From: Candidatus Binatus soli | GTDB lineage: Bacteria > Desulfobacterota > Binatia > Binatales > Binataceae | Direction of reading: 5' to 3' | Assembly (NCBI GenBank): GCA_002479255.1 | Contig: DLMJ01000037.1 | Coordinates: 62,001-126,000 of the forward strand | Length of the DNA stretch: 64,000 nt | Part shown: positions 8,977 to 18,579 of the stretch, one piece after another | How positions within the stretch are numbered: position 1 is the first letter of the stretch | Layout: every line of letters starts with the position of its first letter | The notes under the pieces: generated by a model | Told to the model about the DNA's origin: nothing | What the model saw: the letters and a program-made list of their open reading frames with translations, nothing else | The model's database searches: none | Translations under genes and position numbers: made by a program

Positions 8977-10134
8977 CTAGCCTATCTCGCGGCCGGCGAT
9001 GAACACGGACTTCAACTCTAGCGCCTGGCTGAGCACGATTAAATCGGCGCGCGCGCCGGCCTGAATGCGGCCGCGATCGTTGGCGCCGACGACATCGGCG
9101 GGATTGGTGGCAGCCATCACGGCCGCATCGCCGATGCTGACGCCGGCTTTTTCGACCATCACGCGGACGCCATCGAGCATCGAGATGATGCTGCCGGCGA
9201 GCGTGCCGTCATCGAGGCGCGCGGCGCCATCGCGAATCGTTATCGTTGCGCTCGCACGCCCGAGATTTTTTTCGGAGGTGGAGGCTTTCGCCAACGCGAC
9301 TTTGTCGGTGACAAGGATCATCCCGTCTTTGCCGCGGGCGCGGCTGGCGAGACGCAGCACCGCGGGATGCACGTGAACACCGTCGGGGATGATCGCGGCG
9401 AGTGCGGGTGACGGCGCGAGTGCGGCGGCGATAACGCCGGGATCACGATGGTTCAACGGGCGCATCGCGTTGAACAGATGCGTGAACATCCGAGCACCGG
9501 CGGTGATGCCGGCGTTGGCCTCCTCGAGAGTCGCGTTGGTATGACCGATGGAGACGACCACGGCGCGCGCGGTAAGGCGTCGAATCGCGTCGATTCCGCC
9601 GGGCAACTCGGGCGCGAGGGTGATCAATCGAAGCGCGTGCATCGCGAGCACTCGTTCGAAAGGCTCGCCGCGCGGTTCGAGGTTGAGCGCGGGATGCGCG
9701 CCGAGCCGGAGCGGCGAAATGAACGGACCTTCGAGATGCATGCCGAGAATGGCGGCCGCATCGGCGGAGTTGTCGCGGCGCGAATTTTCAATCGCACCGG
9801 CGATCGACTCGTGAACCTGCGCGATCTTTTCGATTGGCGCGGTGACCGCAGTCGGCATCCAGGCCGTGGCGCCTTCGCGCGCGAGGTGGCGGCTTAGAGT
9901 GGCGAGTGCGTCCGCCGACGCGTTCATCACGTCGATGCCGTGCGAGCCGTTGACCTGAAGATCGACGAAGCCGGGCAGGATGTAATCTTCGTCGCCGCCG
10001 TCAGATGCGGATTCGAGCGCAGTAATCCGATCGGTGAACGTGATGCGCCCGCGGACGAGCGAGCCGTCGGGCCTGGCGATGCAGCCGGACAGCTTGCCGG
10101 CAGGCAGATTCACCGATGTGGGCCTGGCGGTCAA
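8977..10134 (-). CDS. nagA: N-acetylglucosamine-6-phosphate deacetylase
   Basis: 385 aa from TTG 10134, which overlaps the TGA of the preceding small gene in TTGA; this gives the family length (about 380 aa), whereas the longest frame adds 41 unrelated residues. Motifs: LPGFVDLQVNGSHGIDV, HLEGPFISPLRLGAHP (metal/substrate HxEGP), SIGHTNATLEEA, HLFNAMRPLNHRDPG and catalytic aspartate in LVTDKVALA. It removes acetate from GlcNAc-6-P to give glucosamine-6-P in the cytoplasm. NagB is absent here. Together with anmK it points to recycling of peptidoglycan sugars. Confidence 0.94.
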   Translation of the reverse strand: MTARPTSVNLPAGKLSGCIARPDGSLVRGRITFTDRITALESASDGGDEDYILPGFVDLQVNGSHGIDVMNASADALATLSRHLAREGATAWMPTAVTAPIEKIAQVHESIAGAIENSRRDNSADAAAILGMHLEGPFISPLRLGAHPALNLEPRGEPFERVLAMHALRLITLAPELPGGIDAIRRLTARAVVVSIGHTNATLEEANAGITAGARMFTHLFNAMRPLNHRDPGVIAAALAPSPALAAIIPDGVHVHPAVLRLASRARGKDGMILVTDKVALAKASTSEKNLGRASATITIRDGAARLDDGTLAGSIISMLDGVRVMVEKAGVSIGDAAVMAATNPADVVGANDRGRIQAGARADLIVLSQALELKSVFIAGREIG

Positions 10135-10388
10135 TTCGCGCCGAATCGCTCTGCGAGCAGACGCGAAAAGCGCGGCATATAGATGAGGTCGAAGGTTTCT
10201 TCCTTGCCGGGAAACATTGCAACCGCGGTGCCCTTGAGCGCAAGGACGTGTTCCCATCCCTGTTCGAGCGTCATGTCATTGTCTTGCGCGATGGTTGCGA
10301 AGGTCAGCTCGACCAGGAAGCGCAGGCGGCGGATCATTTTATTCTCATGCTCGATTTTCGCTGCGCGGTCGTAGTCGTTGTCGGCCAT
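10131..10388 (-). CDS. Small conserved hypothetical protein (85 aa)
   Basis: 85 aa, rich in charged residues and predicted helical; no signal or membrane segment. Function not recognised. Its C-terminus EETFDLIYMPRFSRLL is echoed by a fragment (WETAFDAIYIPLF) in the Mu-like region at 26.7-26.8 kb, suggesting a family with more than one copy in this genome. The stop codon overlaps the TTG of nagA by four bases, so the two are translationally coupled. Confidence 0.68.
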   Translation of the reverse strand: MADNDYDRAAKIEHENKMIRRLRFLVELTFATIAQDNDMTLEQGWEHVLALKGTAVAMFPGKEETFDLIYMPRFSRLLAERFGAN

Positions 10389-10513
10389 GAGTGCGTTCTC
10401 CGTATGAGAGTGTTGTTGTGAATCACGAGTATATCATCGAAGCCGGAAGCGATCATGGGGCGACGGGGGCGGACTTGTCTCGATAGTCCGAGGATGCCAA
10501 CCTTTAGCGCGCT

Positions 10514-11497
10514 GTGAGCCCCGTCCGCCTCAAAAGCAGCTTCATATATCTCGCCAACGCGGTGAACGATCTGCGGGGCAATTGGTCCGTGCTGGCGGTA
10601 GTGCTGGCGCCGTTGCTGCTGGCGGCGGCGTTGTGCCTGCTGCCGGACGCGTTGAATCTGCAATTCCGCCTCGCTCAGACGTTTGAACCGGGCGCGCAAA
10701 ATATCAACTACGTGCAGGCGCAGAGCGTCGATGTCCCGAACAGGCACGCGCCGCTGAAAGAGATGCAGCCGTTCTCGCCGTGGGTCACGATGGCGCTGCA
10801 TCTGATCTTCGGGCTGCTCACGCTGCTGGTGACGCTGGTCACGTTGTGTTCGCTCAAGAGGATCCAGGCGGGACTCCGGAAGCCCGCGATTATTGGCGAA
10901 GCGATCGAGGTTTACCGGCAATCGATTCCGCTTGCCCCAGGGTTCATATGGGTGACGATTCTGCAACTGCTGGCGCCGGCGGCGGGGCTGTTCCTGTTCC
11001 AGGCGGCGTCGACTTACGTGTACGGTTCGATCGGCGTGTGGGCATATATCGCGCTGGTGTTGATGATCATGATCGGCGCGCTCGTGTACGCGTGGTTGTA
11101 CTTCGCGCAGTTCGCGCTGATCTTCGACGGAAAGCATAGCTGGCATGCACTGCTGTTCAGCCGAGACCTGATGCGCAAGCGCTTCTTCAAAGTCGCGACG
11201 AGGATCGTGGTATTTCTCGCGGTCTGGTCGGGATTCAACTCGTGGGCCGCGGGAGCGTTTGTGGTGGTGAGCCTGCTGTTCGGGCCGGTCGGGGTGGTGA
11301 CGGGTTTTCTCGGGACGACGATCTTTCTCGTCGATCTTGCCGAGATTAGCGTCAACTTTGCGACCACCGCGTTCCTGGTCGCGGCGGGCCTGCGCCTCTA
11401 TCAGGATTTGAGGGAGCTGCAACCCGCAGAGCGGCTTGATTCCGCAGCGCAATCCGCGATGCAGGCGACGGCGCAACTCCCGGGCGCCGCGCTGTAA
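10514..11497 (+). CDS. Multi-pass inner-membrane protein, function unknown
   Basis: 327 aa, GTG start. About six hydrophobic helices can be seen: around residues 25-45, 95-118, 148-170, 178-200, 238-262 and 270-295. The N-terminal segment between helix 1 and 2 is a periplasmic-type loop of about 50 residues. No catalytic motif recognised. The overall pattern (paired helices, amphipathic first segment) recalls DUF-type 'glycerophosphoryl diester phosphodiesterase membrane domain' proteins, but this is only an impression. It converges with the NAD-GDH gene, ending 13 bases from its stop. Confidence 0.7.
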   Translation: MSPVRLKSSFIYLANAVNDLRGNWSVLAVVLAPLLLAAALCLLPDALNLQFRLAQTFEPGAQNINYVQAQSVDVPNRHAPLKEMQPFSPWVTMALHLIFGLLTLLVTLVTLCSLKRIQAGLRKPAIIGEAIEVYRQSIPLAPGFIWVTILQLLAPAAGLFLFQAASTYVYGSIGVWAYIALVLMIMIGALVYAWLYFAQFALIFDGKHSWHALLFSRDLMRKRFFKVATRIVVFLAVWSGFNSWAAGAFVVVSLLFGPVGVVTGFLGTTIFLVDLAEISVNFATTAFLVAAGLRLYQDLRELQPAERLDSAAQSAMQATAQLPGAAL

Positions 11498-11510
11498 GCG
11501 GCGAGAGGCA

Positions 11511-14500
11511 TCAAATCGCCAGGCGGGAGAGGGCGCGAATGGTGACGTGAATCGCGGGCAGGCTCGGGGACGCAAGGGCCTTGAGTTCGTCGAAGAGCCG
11601 CGCGAGTTGCGCGAATCTATCGGCGCGAACGCGCTTCAACTGCTCGATCGATCCATCGACACTAATATCGGGATCGTCGGCGATGGCGTCGAGCACCGCG
11701 CGGCACAGCGCGATCCGCGCGGCGCGAAGTTCGGCGGCGAGTTCGTCTGCGGCGCGCCGCTCCCAGCGGTCGTCAGCGCCAATCGATTGAAGCGCATCTT
11801 CGAGAATTGTGAAGTTGAGTTGCGCGCTCAGGCGGAAGTACGCTTGAGCCGCCTTGGCGGGTTCGATTTCGCGGGCGAAACTCAGGCTCAGCACGCTCAG
11901 GATGTGATCGGCGAAGGCCAGGCGCGCGAGGCCGTGCGCCAGTTCGCCGTCCAGGACGTCGATCCTAAGCTCGCGATAGAGGCGCTCGAAGCGGTCGCGC
12001 TCGCCACCGGCGAGCATCGACTCGAACTCGCCAGACAGCATTTCGAATGCGGGCTTGAAGCGGGTCACCGCGGCGCCGATCGAAGTGGCAGGTTCCAGTT
12101 CGCTGAGCGCCCAGCCCGCAGCGCTCCGGCAGGCGCGTTCGAGCGCGAGAAACGCGCCCAGCTCCGATTCGGCCGCGGTCGTCGCGGCGTTGCGCTTGAG
12201 CAGACCTGCACGTTCGTGAATCGAAAGCACGTCGGCCGCGATCACCCATGCACGGACCACATCCTCAGCCGCGACGCCACGATCGCGCACGTGGCCGAAG
12301 ACGAAAGTCGAGCCAACCAGATCGACGAGTTCATTGACGGCGCGAGTCGCGATCAGCTCGTGGCGGAGGCGATGAGCGCTGGCGTCAGGGCTTACGTGCT
12401 CGGCGAGCGAGGGCGGGAAGTATGGCTGCAGGAAACGTCCGACGAGGTACGAATCGTCAACCAGCACGGTGGTTTCAAGCCGCCGGATAAGATCGATCTT
12501 GGTGTAGGCCGCAGCCAGCGCAAGCTCGGGGCGGGTGAGCCCGGGGTAGCGTGAGTAGCGCTCGCGAATCACCTCGCGGGCGGGCAGCACGGGCTCCATC
12601 CCGGTCAAGATGCCGCGATCCTCGATGGCCTGGAGATGGTCGCGAAACTCGGTCAAGTGCGTGCGGCTGCGAAGCTGCTCGAGGCTTAGCGACAGCACCT
12701 GATCGCGATTGTCAGCGATGACACGGTCGGCGACTTCGCCGGCGCATGCGGCAAGCGCGCGGTTGCGCGCGTCGAGAGTGAGCTCGCCGCGGGCTACGGC
12801 AGGCTCGAGCAGAATTTTCAGATTGACTTCGTGATCGGACATATCGACGCCGGCCGAGTTGTCGATCGCGTCGGTGTTGATACGCCCGCCAGCGAGCGCG
12901 TACTCGATACGCGCCTTTTGGGTGAAACCGAGGTTGCCGCCTTCGACGACTATTTTGGCGCGAAGTTCCGGCGCGGTGATTCGGCATGCGTCGTTGGCGT
13001 GATCGGCGACTTCGGCGTCGGTCTCGGTCGAGGCGCGAACGTAAGTCCCGATGCCGCCGTTGTAAAACAGATCGACGGGCGCGCGCAGAATGCGCTGGAT
13101 CAACGACTCGCCGTCGAGCGCATTGGAGTCGCATCCGAGCGCGGCGCGCGCATGCGGACTGAGGTCGATTTGTTTCTGGCCGCGGCGAAAGACGCCGCCG
13201 CCGGGACTGATGAGCGCGGGATTGTAGTCCGACCAACTCGAGCGCGGCAGATCGTAGAGCCGCTTGCGTTCGTTGAAGCTGACCGCGGGATCGGGGTCGG
13301 GATCGATGAAGATGTGGCGATGGTCGAAGGCGGCGATTAGCTTCAAGTTGCGCGAGCGCAGAAGGCCGTTGCCGAACACGTCGCCCGACATGTCGCCGAT
13401 GCCGATCATCGTGAGCGGCGCGCCGCGGTCGGGGTCGCGACCCATCTCGCGCAGATGCCGGCGCGCGGATTCCCACGCGCCGCGCGCCGTGATCGCCATC
13501 TGCTTGTGGTCGTAGCCGTGCTCGCCGCCGGACGCGAAGGCGTCGCCGAGCCAGAAGCCGCGCTCGAGAGCGATCTGATTGGCGAGGTCGGAGAAACTCG
13601 CAGTGCCTTTATCGGCGGCCACGACGAGATATGGACCGTCGTCGTCCAGCACCCTGACGCGAGCGGGATGAAGCGGGCCGTCGCCCGTGAGGTTGTCGGT
13701 GAGATCGAGCATCGCGTTGATCAGCGTCTGGTAGGCCTCGACGCCGTCGTGGGGATCCGGCTGATGGCGGGGTCGCGGCTTGACGATGAAGCCACCCTTG
13801 GCGCCGAGCGGGACGATGATCGCATTCTTCACGGTCTGGGTCTTCATCAGATCGAGAATCTCGGTGCGGTAATCGTCGGGCCGGTCACTGAAGCGAATTC
13901 CGCCGCGCGCGATGCGCCCGTGGCGCAGATGGCATCCTTCCATGCGCGGACTGTTGACGTGAATTTCATAGAGCGGTGCGGTGTCGGGCAGCCCGGTGAT
14001 GCGCGCGCTTTCGAACTTGAGCGCGATGTAGGGGTCGGGCGACGGCGCCGCGCAGAAAAAATTGGTGCGCACGGTCGCCTCGACCATTGATAGCAGCGCG
14101 CGCGCAGTGCGATCGTCAATAATATTTTCGATCGCACCGAGACGAGCGAGATACGCTTCGCGCAGGTCCGCGATTTTTTTCGGCGCGGCCGGACTGTCGA
14201 ACGAGAGACGCGCGGTGAACAGCTCGAACAGCAACCTGGCGAGGTCGGGATATAGCAACAGAACGCGCTGCAAGCCGAGACGAGCGGGCGACAGGCGCAT
14301 CTGAAACGCGGCGACGAGGTACGTGCGCAGGAGAGCGACCTCGCGCCAGGCGAGGCCCGCAGTAAGAGTGAGCGCGTTAAGAGCATCGTCTGCGGCAAGG
14401 CCGATCCGCACGGCGGCGATCGCGTCGGCAATCAGCGCGGCGCCGGGAAATTTTTCGAACGGCTGCGAGCCGGGTCCTTGCACAGAAAAAACCTGCAGGT

Positions 14501-16292
14501 ACGCGCGCGTCACTTTGCCGTCCGTGCGGGGGCGAAGCTCGTGAGCGTCCTCGGCCAATACCTCGATGGCGAAGTTCTGCAAAGTAGGCATCAGGTCGGA
14601 CAGCATCGGAGCGTCGCCAAGCCCGATAACCCGTATGTCGCTGGCGCCTGAGGTGTCGCCGTCGGACGCGCTACGTCCGGCCTCGACCATGAAATCACGG
14701 CCGCCGGCGATTAGCGTCTCGACGTCTTCGATGTCGCCGACCGCGCGCGTTACGTCGATCGCAGCCTGATAGTCAGCGCTGAACGCACCGGCCCATCGCT
14801 CAGCGAGCGCGCGTTCCCGGCTGGGTCCGAATTTTTTGATCAACCGCTCCTGCAAGCGATCGGCCCATCGTCTGGCGAGCTCGGCGATCGTGGTCTCAAG
14901 CCCGCGGATGACCGAAGCCTTTGGGGGATAGGCAACGAAACAGAAATGGAGGCGCGCCGTGTAACCCTCGCCGAGCGCCTGGTAGAAATAGACCAGAGTG
15001 CCGTGGAGTGCGGCTGCAAGAGTATCCTGGATGCGCCGGCCCAGCTCGGCGGAACCGGCCTCGCGCGGCATCACCACCAGCGCGATCACGTTGCCGTGAC
15101 GCACGTCGGGCGCAACGAAGAGTCGCACCGAGCCTTCGCTCTTAACGTCGAGGATGAGGCGCAACTGCGCGCGCAGTTCGGCCACGGGCGCGCGAAAGAG
15201 TTCATCCTTGGGAAAGCTGTTGAAGGCGGAAACGATTTCCTTGTAATCGTGCGAGCCGGGCGCCGCGCCCTCACACTCCAGCACTTCGCGCAGCTTCGCG
15301 CGCAGAACCGGAATGTGTTGCGCCTCCTCCGCGTAGGCCTTGGAGGTGAACAGCCCGACGAAATTGTCGAACGCGACGATGCGGTCCGATGCGTCAGTGC
15401 GGCGAATCGAGACGCTGTCCATCGGGCGGCGGCGATGGACGTGGGAGTCGGCGCGAGTCTTGCCGATCACCAGCGGCGGTCCTTCGAAGAAGAGTTTGCG
15501 GCGCGCGGGTGAGAGTTCATCGAGCAAGACCGAGCTGCGAAATCGCGACTCGTCGTGCTCGCGCATGACGCCGAGTTCGGCGCCGGGATCGAGCGCGAAT
15601 TTGGCGGCGCCGTCGTCGCCGCTCACGAGATAACGACGATAGCCGAGAAACACGAAGCCGCCGTGGATGAGCCAGCGCATGAGGTCGCGGACCTCGATCA
15701 GTTCGCGGTTCGACGCGGTTTCCTCGCAGATCTGCAAGGCGCGGGCGGTCATCTGCTCAAAGTCGCCGGTCGCCGCGCTGACCTCGGCAAGAATTGAGAT
15801 GACATCGCGCTCGATTTGACGCGCCTGTTCGGGTGTGGGCGTGATCTCGAGCTCCGCGTGAACCAATGACTCGCCGCGCTCGGTGGAGAGGGACTGTTCG
15901 AACGATGCGATCCGCCCTTGTTTGTCGCGAGTGACTTTGAAGACCGGGTGGAGCATCGTGCGAACGGTGGCGCCGAGTTGATGGAAATATTCGAGCAGGC
16001 TATCGACGATGAACGGGCAATCGGTCGTCACGGTCTCGACCATGGCGAGTGTGTCATTGTCGTCGCCCGGGACAGATTCGACTCGCGCGATCACGGGATC
16101 GGTGCGGACGGAAAAGAATTCGAACGCCGACTGCACGAGAGCAAGGCGCCTCTTGGCCGGGACCTGCTCGCGATTGTCGGTTGACTCGCGCGCGAAGAGG
16201 CGCTCGGCGAAGGCGGATACGAGGCGGGCGGAATCAGCGGGAAGATTCCTGTCGATTAGTTCGCGGAGTTCGGTCTCGATCGCCAAGGGCAT
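11511..16292 (-). CDS. gdhB: NAD-specific glutamate dehydrogenase, large (about 180 kDa) type
   Basis: 1593 aa from ATG 16292; the longer frame adds 55 residues that overlap the divergent rlmD gene and are unlikely. Length and order match the large GDH family: long N-terminal regulatory region with ACT-like parts (residues 1-700), then the catalytic region with ARGGIRFSDRPDDYRTEI, LMKTQTVKNAIIVPLGAKGGFIVK (catalytic lysine) and IGIGDMSGDVFGNG, followed by a helical C-terminal domain. It oxidises glutamate to 2-oxoglutarate and ammonia with NAD+, normally in the catabolic direction. It is the largest gene of the window and stands alone. Confidence 0.95.
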   Translation of the reverse strand: MPLAIETELRELIDRNLPADSARLVSAFAERLFARESTDNREQVPAKRRLALVQSAFEFFSVRTDPVIARVESVPGDDNDTLAMVETVTTDCPFIVDSLLEYFHQLGATVRTMLHPVFKVTRDKQGRIASFEQSLSTERGESLVHAELEITPTPEQARQIERDVISILAEVSAATGDFEQMTARALQICEETASNRELIEVRDLMRWLIHGGFVFLGYRRYLVSGDDGAAKFALDPGAELGVMREHDESRFRSSVLLDELSPARRKLFFEGPPLVIGKTRADSHVHRRRPMDSVSIRRTDASDRIVAFDNFVGLFTSKAYAEEAQHIPVLRAKLREVLECEGAAPGSHDYKEIVSAFNSFPKDELFRAPVAELRAQLRLILDVKSEGSVRLFVAPDVRHGNVIALVVMPREAGSAELGRRIQDTLAAALHGTLVYFYQALGEGYTARLHFCFVAYPPKASVIRGLETTIAELARRWADRLQERLIKKFGPSRERALAERWAGAFSADYQAAIDVTRAVGDIEDVETLIAGGRDFMVEAGRSASDGDTSGASDIRVIGLGDAPMLSDLMPTLQNFAIEVLAEDAHELRPRTDGKVTRAYLQVFSVQGPGSQPFEKFPGAALIADAIAAVRIGLAADDALNALTLTAGLAWREVALLRTYLVAAFQMRLSPARLGLQRVLLLYPDLARLLFELFTARLSFDSPAAPKKIADLREAYLARLGAIENIIDDRTARALLSMVEATVRTNFFCAAPSPDPYIALKFESARITGLPDTAPLYEIHVNSPRMEGCHLRHGRIARGGIRFSDRPDDYRTEILDLMKTQTVKNAIIVPLGAKGGFIVKPRPRHQPDPHDGVEAYQTLINAMLDLTDNLTGDGPLHPARVRVLDDDGPYLVVAADKGTASFSDLANQIALERGFWLGDAFASGGEHGYDHKQMAITARGAWESARRHLREMGRDPDRGAPLTMIGIGDMSGDVFGNGLLRSRNLKLIAAFDHRHIFIDPDPDPAVSFNERKRLYDLPRSSWSDYNPALISPGGGVFRRGQKQIDLSPHARAALGCDSNALDGESLIQRILRAPVDLFYNGGIGTYVRASTETDAEVADHANDACRITAPELRAKIVVEGGNLGFTQKARIEYALAGGRINTDAIDNSAGVDMSDHEVNLKILLEPAVARGELTLDARNRALAACAGEVADRVIADNRDQVLSLSLEQLRSRTHLTEFRDHLQAIEDRGILTGMEPVLPAREVIRERYSRYPGLTRPELALAAAYTKIDLIRRLETTVLVDDSYLVGRFLQPYFPPSLAEHVSPDASAHRLRHELIATRAVNELVDLVGSTFVFGHVRDRGVAAEDVVRAWVIAADVLSIHERAGLLKRNAATTAAESELGAFLALERACRSAAGWALSELEPATSIGAAVTRFKPAFEMLSGEFESMLAGGERDRFERLYRELRIDVLDGELAHGLARLAFADHILSVLSLSFAREIEPAKAAQAYFRLSAQLNFTILEDALQSIGADDRWERRAADELAAELRAARIALCRAVLDAIADDPDISVDGSIEQLKRVRADRFAQLARLFDELKALASPSLPAIHVTIRALSRLAI

Positions 16293-16392
16293 CACCCCGG
16301 TGAATGCGCAGATAAAATGGCCCGGTCGCGCGCGCGCATCAATTATAAGTCGCGTCGCGCGAATTGCGTAGTGGGGATAAACTTGGGTGCGC

Positions 16393-17643
16393 ATGCCGGA
16401 AATAGAAATCAGCGCGATGACGTTCGGGCCCTTCGGCGTCGGCCGCCACGACGGCAAAGCCGTGATGGTCGCCGGCGCGGTGGCGGGAGACAGGCTGGAC
16501 GTCGAGATAGTTTCGGAGCGCCGCGATTACTCGGTCGCGAAAATTCGCGAAATCCTGCGCGCGAGCGCCGAGCGCCGGGTTGCTCCGTGTCCGTATGTTC
16601 CGCGATGCGGTGGATGCGATTGGCAGCACATCGACTACGGCGCCCAAGTGCGCTTCAAGGGCGAAGTCATCGCACGCGAGCTGGGCCATGCGCTTGGCGT
16701 CGCGATCGATCCGGCGGGACTCGTCGAACCGGCGCCGACGGAGTTCGGTTATCGGTCGAGAATCCGGCTCAGGGTGGGCGCCAAAGGCGTGCTTGGGTTT
16801 TACTCCGCCGGCAGCAACACGATCGTCGAGATCGATTCATGCATGGTCGCCGAGCCGGGCATCCGGATGCCGCTGCATCTGGCGCGCTCGCTCGGCAAGC
16901 GAGTCGAAGAGATCGAGGTGGTGCGCAACGGCGCGCGCGAAGTCCAGGTCGCGCATCTGAAGAAGCCGGCGGCCGAAGAGGACCTCAGGCGGGCAAGAAA
17001 CGTGCTCGAATCGGACGGCGAGATTGCGGGAATCGTGCTGCGATCGGGGACGCATCGCGCGACGGCAGGCGATACCGCGATCGCAGTCGAGCTCGAGGCC
17101 GGACTCTCGATCGAAGTGGACGCCGATCTTTTCAGTCAGGTGAATCGCGTGCAGAACCAGAAGCTGGTCGCGAGCGTGATGGAAATGGCGGCAACTCACG
17201 AATCGTCGGCGGTGCTCGATCTGTTTTGCGGCGCGGGGAACTTCAGTCTGCCCGCATCGCGGCGCGGCGCGCGAGTGACGGGCGTGGATGCCGACGCCGG
17301 GGCAATCGCGGCGGCGGCGCGCAACGCCGCGCGGTTGAAATTTCGCGACGCACAGTTCGTCGCGATGAAGGCGTCCGCGACCGCAGATTTTCTGCATCGC
17401 GCGCGCTATCGTCCCGAGGTCATAATCCTCGATCCGCCGCGCACCGGCGCGCCCGATCTGATGGAACCGATCATCAAGCTGCGCGCCCCGGGCGTCATTT
17501 ACGTATCGTGCGACGTGACCACGCTGGCCCGTGATTTGCGCGTGCTTGCGGGGGCCGGATACAAAATTAATCGCGTCCGCGGGTTCGATTTTTTTCCCAA
17601 CACGCATCATGTTGAGATCGCCGTGCATGCGCTATTGACTTAG
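16393..17643 (+). CDS. rlmD: 23S rRNA (uracil-5-)-methyltransferase family, RlmD/TrmA type
   Basis: 416 aa from ATG 16393 (GTG 16387 is an alternative). An N-terminal TRAM-like domain is followed by the iron-sulfur motif CPYVPRCGGCDWQHI with C66, C72 and C75, then the SAM-binding motif LDLFCGAGNFSLPASRRG, ILDPPRTGAPDLM and the catalytic segment YVSCDVTTLARDL whose cysteine attacks C6 of uracil. The product methylates uracil C5 in 23S rRNA or tRNA; the exact site cannot be fixed from sequence, so the symbol names the closest subgroup. Divergent from gdhB with about 100 bases between. Confidence 0.88.
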   Translation: MPEIEISAMTFGPFGVGRHDGKAVMVAGAVAGDRLDVEIVSERRDYSVAKIREILRASAERRVAPCPYVPRCGGCDWQHIDYGAQVRFKGEVIARELGHALGVAIDPAGLVEPAPTEFGYRSRIRLRVGAKGVLGFYSAGSNTIVEIDSCMVAEPGIRMPLHLARSLGKRVEEIEVVRNGAREVQVAHLKKPAAEEDLRRARNVLESDGEIAGIVLRSGTHRATAGDTAIAVELEAGLSIEVDADLFSQVNRVQNQKLVASVMEMAATHESSAVLDLFCGAGNFSLPASRRGARVTGVDADAGAIAAAARNAARLKFRDAQFVAMKASATADFLHRARYRPEVIILDPPRTGAPDLMEPIIKLRAPGVIYVSCDVTTLARDLRVLAGAGYKINRVRGFDFFPNTHHVEIAVHALLT

Positions 17644-17714
17644 ATCGCGGGGCATTCTTAATGTAATTGAGTGGTCGATTCCCGCATCCTCCCGCCAGAG
17701 GGTTGATCAAAAAG

Positions 17715-17966
17715 ATGCCCAAGCAGGAAAAGGAAAAGCTCCCGAGGCCGAAGATTACGATTATCCCGGGCCGCGGGGTGGCGCAGACAATCAATTATTT
17801 GCTTGAGGACCGGGACGACCTCGAATGGATCATCGCGGTCGGCCGCACGAAGAACGGCGAGCTGTTCTTCTACGACACCGGCGGCGACATCGTCGAGGAC
17901 CTCGGCACGCTCGAGTACCTGAAGGCGCGAATCGTGCGCGCCCATTTCGGCGACGAATACGAATAG
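17715..17966 (+). CDS. Small hypothetical protein (83 aa)
   Basis: 83 aa from ATG 17715, preferred over a start 48 bases upstream because the conserved-looking part begins at MPKQEKEKLPRPK. The sequence is charged, ending in acidic HFGDEYE, with a predicted alpha/beta core (IAVGRTKNGELFFYDTGGDIVEDL). Not recognised. It follows rlmD by 71 bases and may share its transcript. Confidence 0.6.
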   Translation: MPKQEKEKLPRPKITIIPGRGVAQTINYLLEDRDDLEWIIAVGRTKNGELFFYDTGGDIVEDLGTLEYLKARIVRAHFGDEYE

Positions 17967-17993
17967 ACGCCGGTCTTCGAATTCGTCTTCTTC

Positions 17994-18425
17994 TCAGTCT
18001 TCGAATTCATCTTGCGGCGGACGCGCGTAAATGACTCCGTCTTCGATTTCCGTCGGCACCCGATAAAGAAATTTGCCGCATGCGGTCGGCGGGCCCGCGA
18101 TACATTCGCCGCTGGTCGGCTCGTAATAGGCGTTGTGCGTCTGGCACATCAAGTAGCGGCCGTCTTCCGCGAAAAACTGATTATCCACCCAGTCCATCGC
18201 CATCGGCACATGCCGGCATCGATTGACGTAGGCGTGGAACTCACCGCCGAAGTTGATCAGAAAACATTCCTCGTCGGCGCCGCGAATCGGCAGCATGAAC
18301 TTCAGCGACTCGCCGGGCGCGAGCGATTCGATCCGCGCAACTCTGTAGCGGGTGCGCGAGGGCGCATCCTTGCGGCGCGGATGGGATCGGGTCAGGGCGG
18401 CGCGGCGTCGATGTTGATCGGACAT
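17994..18425 (-). CDS. Rieske [2Fe-2S] domain protein
   Basis: 143 aa from ATG 18425; the upstream 32 residues of the longer frame are not conserved-looking. The two cluster-binding boxes are CRHVPMAMDW (C-x-H) and CQTHNAYYEPTSGECIAGPP (C-x-x-H). No membrane anchor or catalytic domain is attached, so it is a soluble ferredoxin-like Rieske protein that probably passes electrons to an unidentified oxygenase or reductase. No oxygenase gene is adjacent. It converges with the preceding small gene. Confidence 0.85.
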   Translation of the reverse strand: MSDQHRRRAALTRSHPRRKDAPSRTRYRVARIESLAPGESLKFMLPIRGADEECFLINFGGEFHAYVNRCRHVPMAMDWVDNQFFAEDGRYLMCQTHNAYYEPTSGECIAGPPTACGKFLYRVPTEIEDGVIYARPPQDEFED

Positions 18426-18579
18426 TCTGCGTTGGCCGGACTCGGCGATTCGAAGCGATTGACGGATCTTCGCGCGCGGATTTCCGGTCAGCTTGCCGGA
18501 TTTTGTCAAAGCCCATAGCATCTGTAAACGCGGCGTTTGCTCCAGGGCTGCCGGCTATCACCAAGATTTAGATTTCGTG

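Noticed and set aside
16293..16457. N-terminal extension of NAD-GDH
   Set aside because: Would overlap the divergent rlmD gene and is not like family members; ATG 16292 gives normal length.
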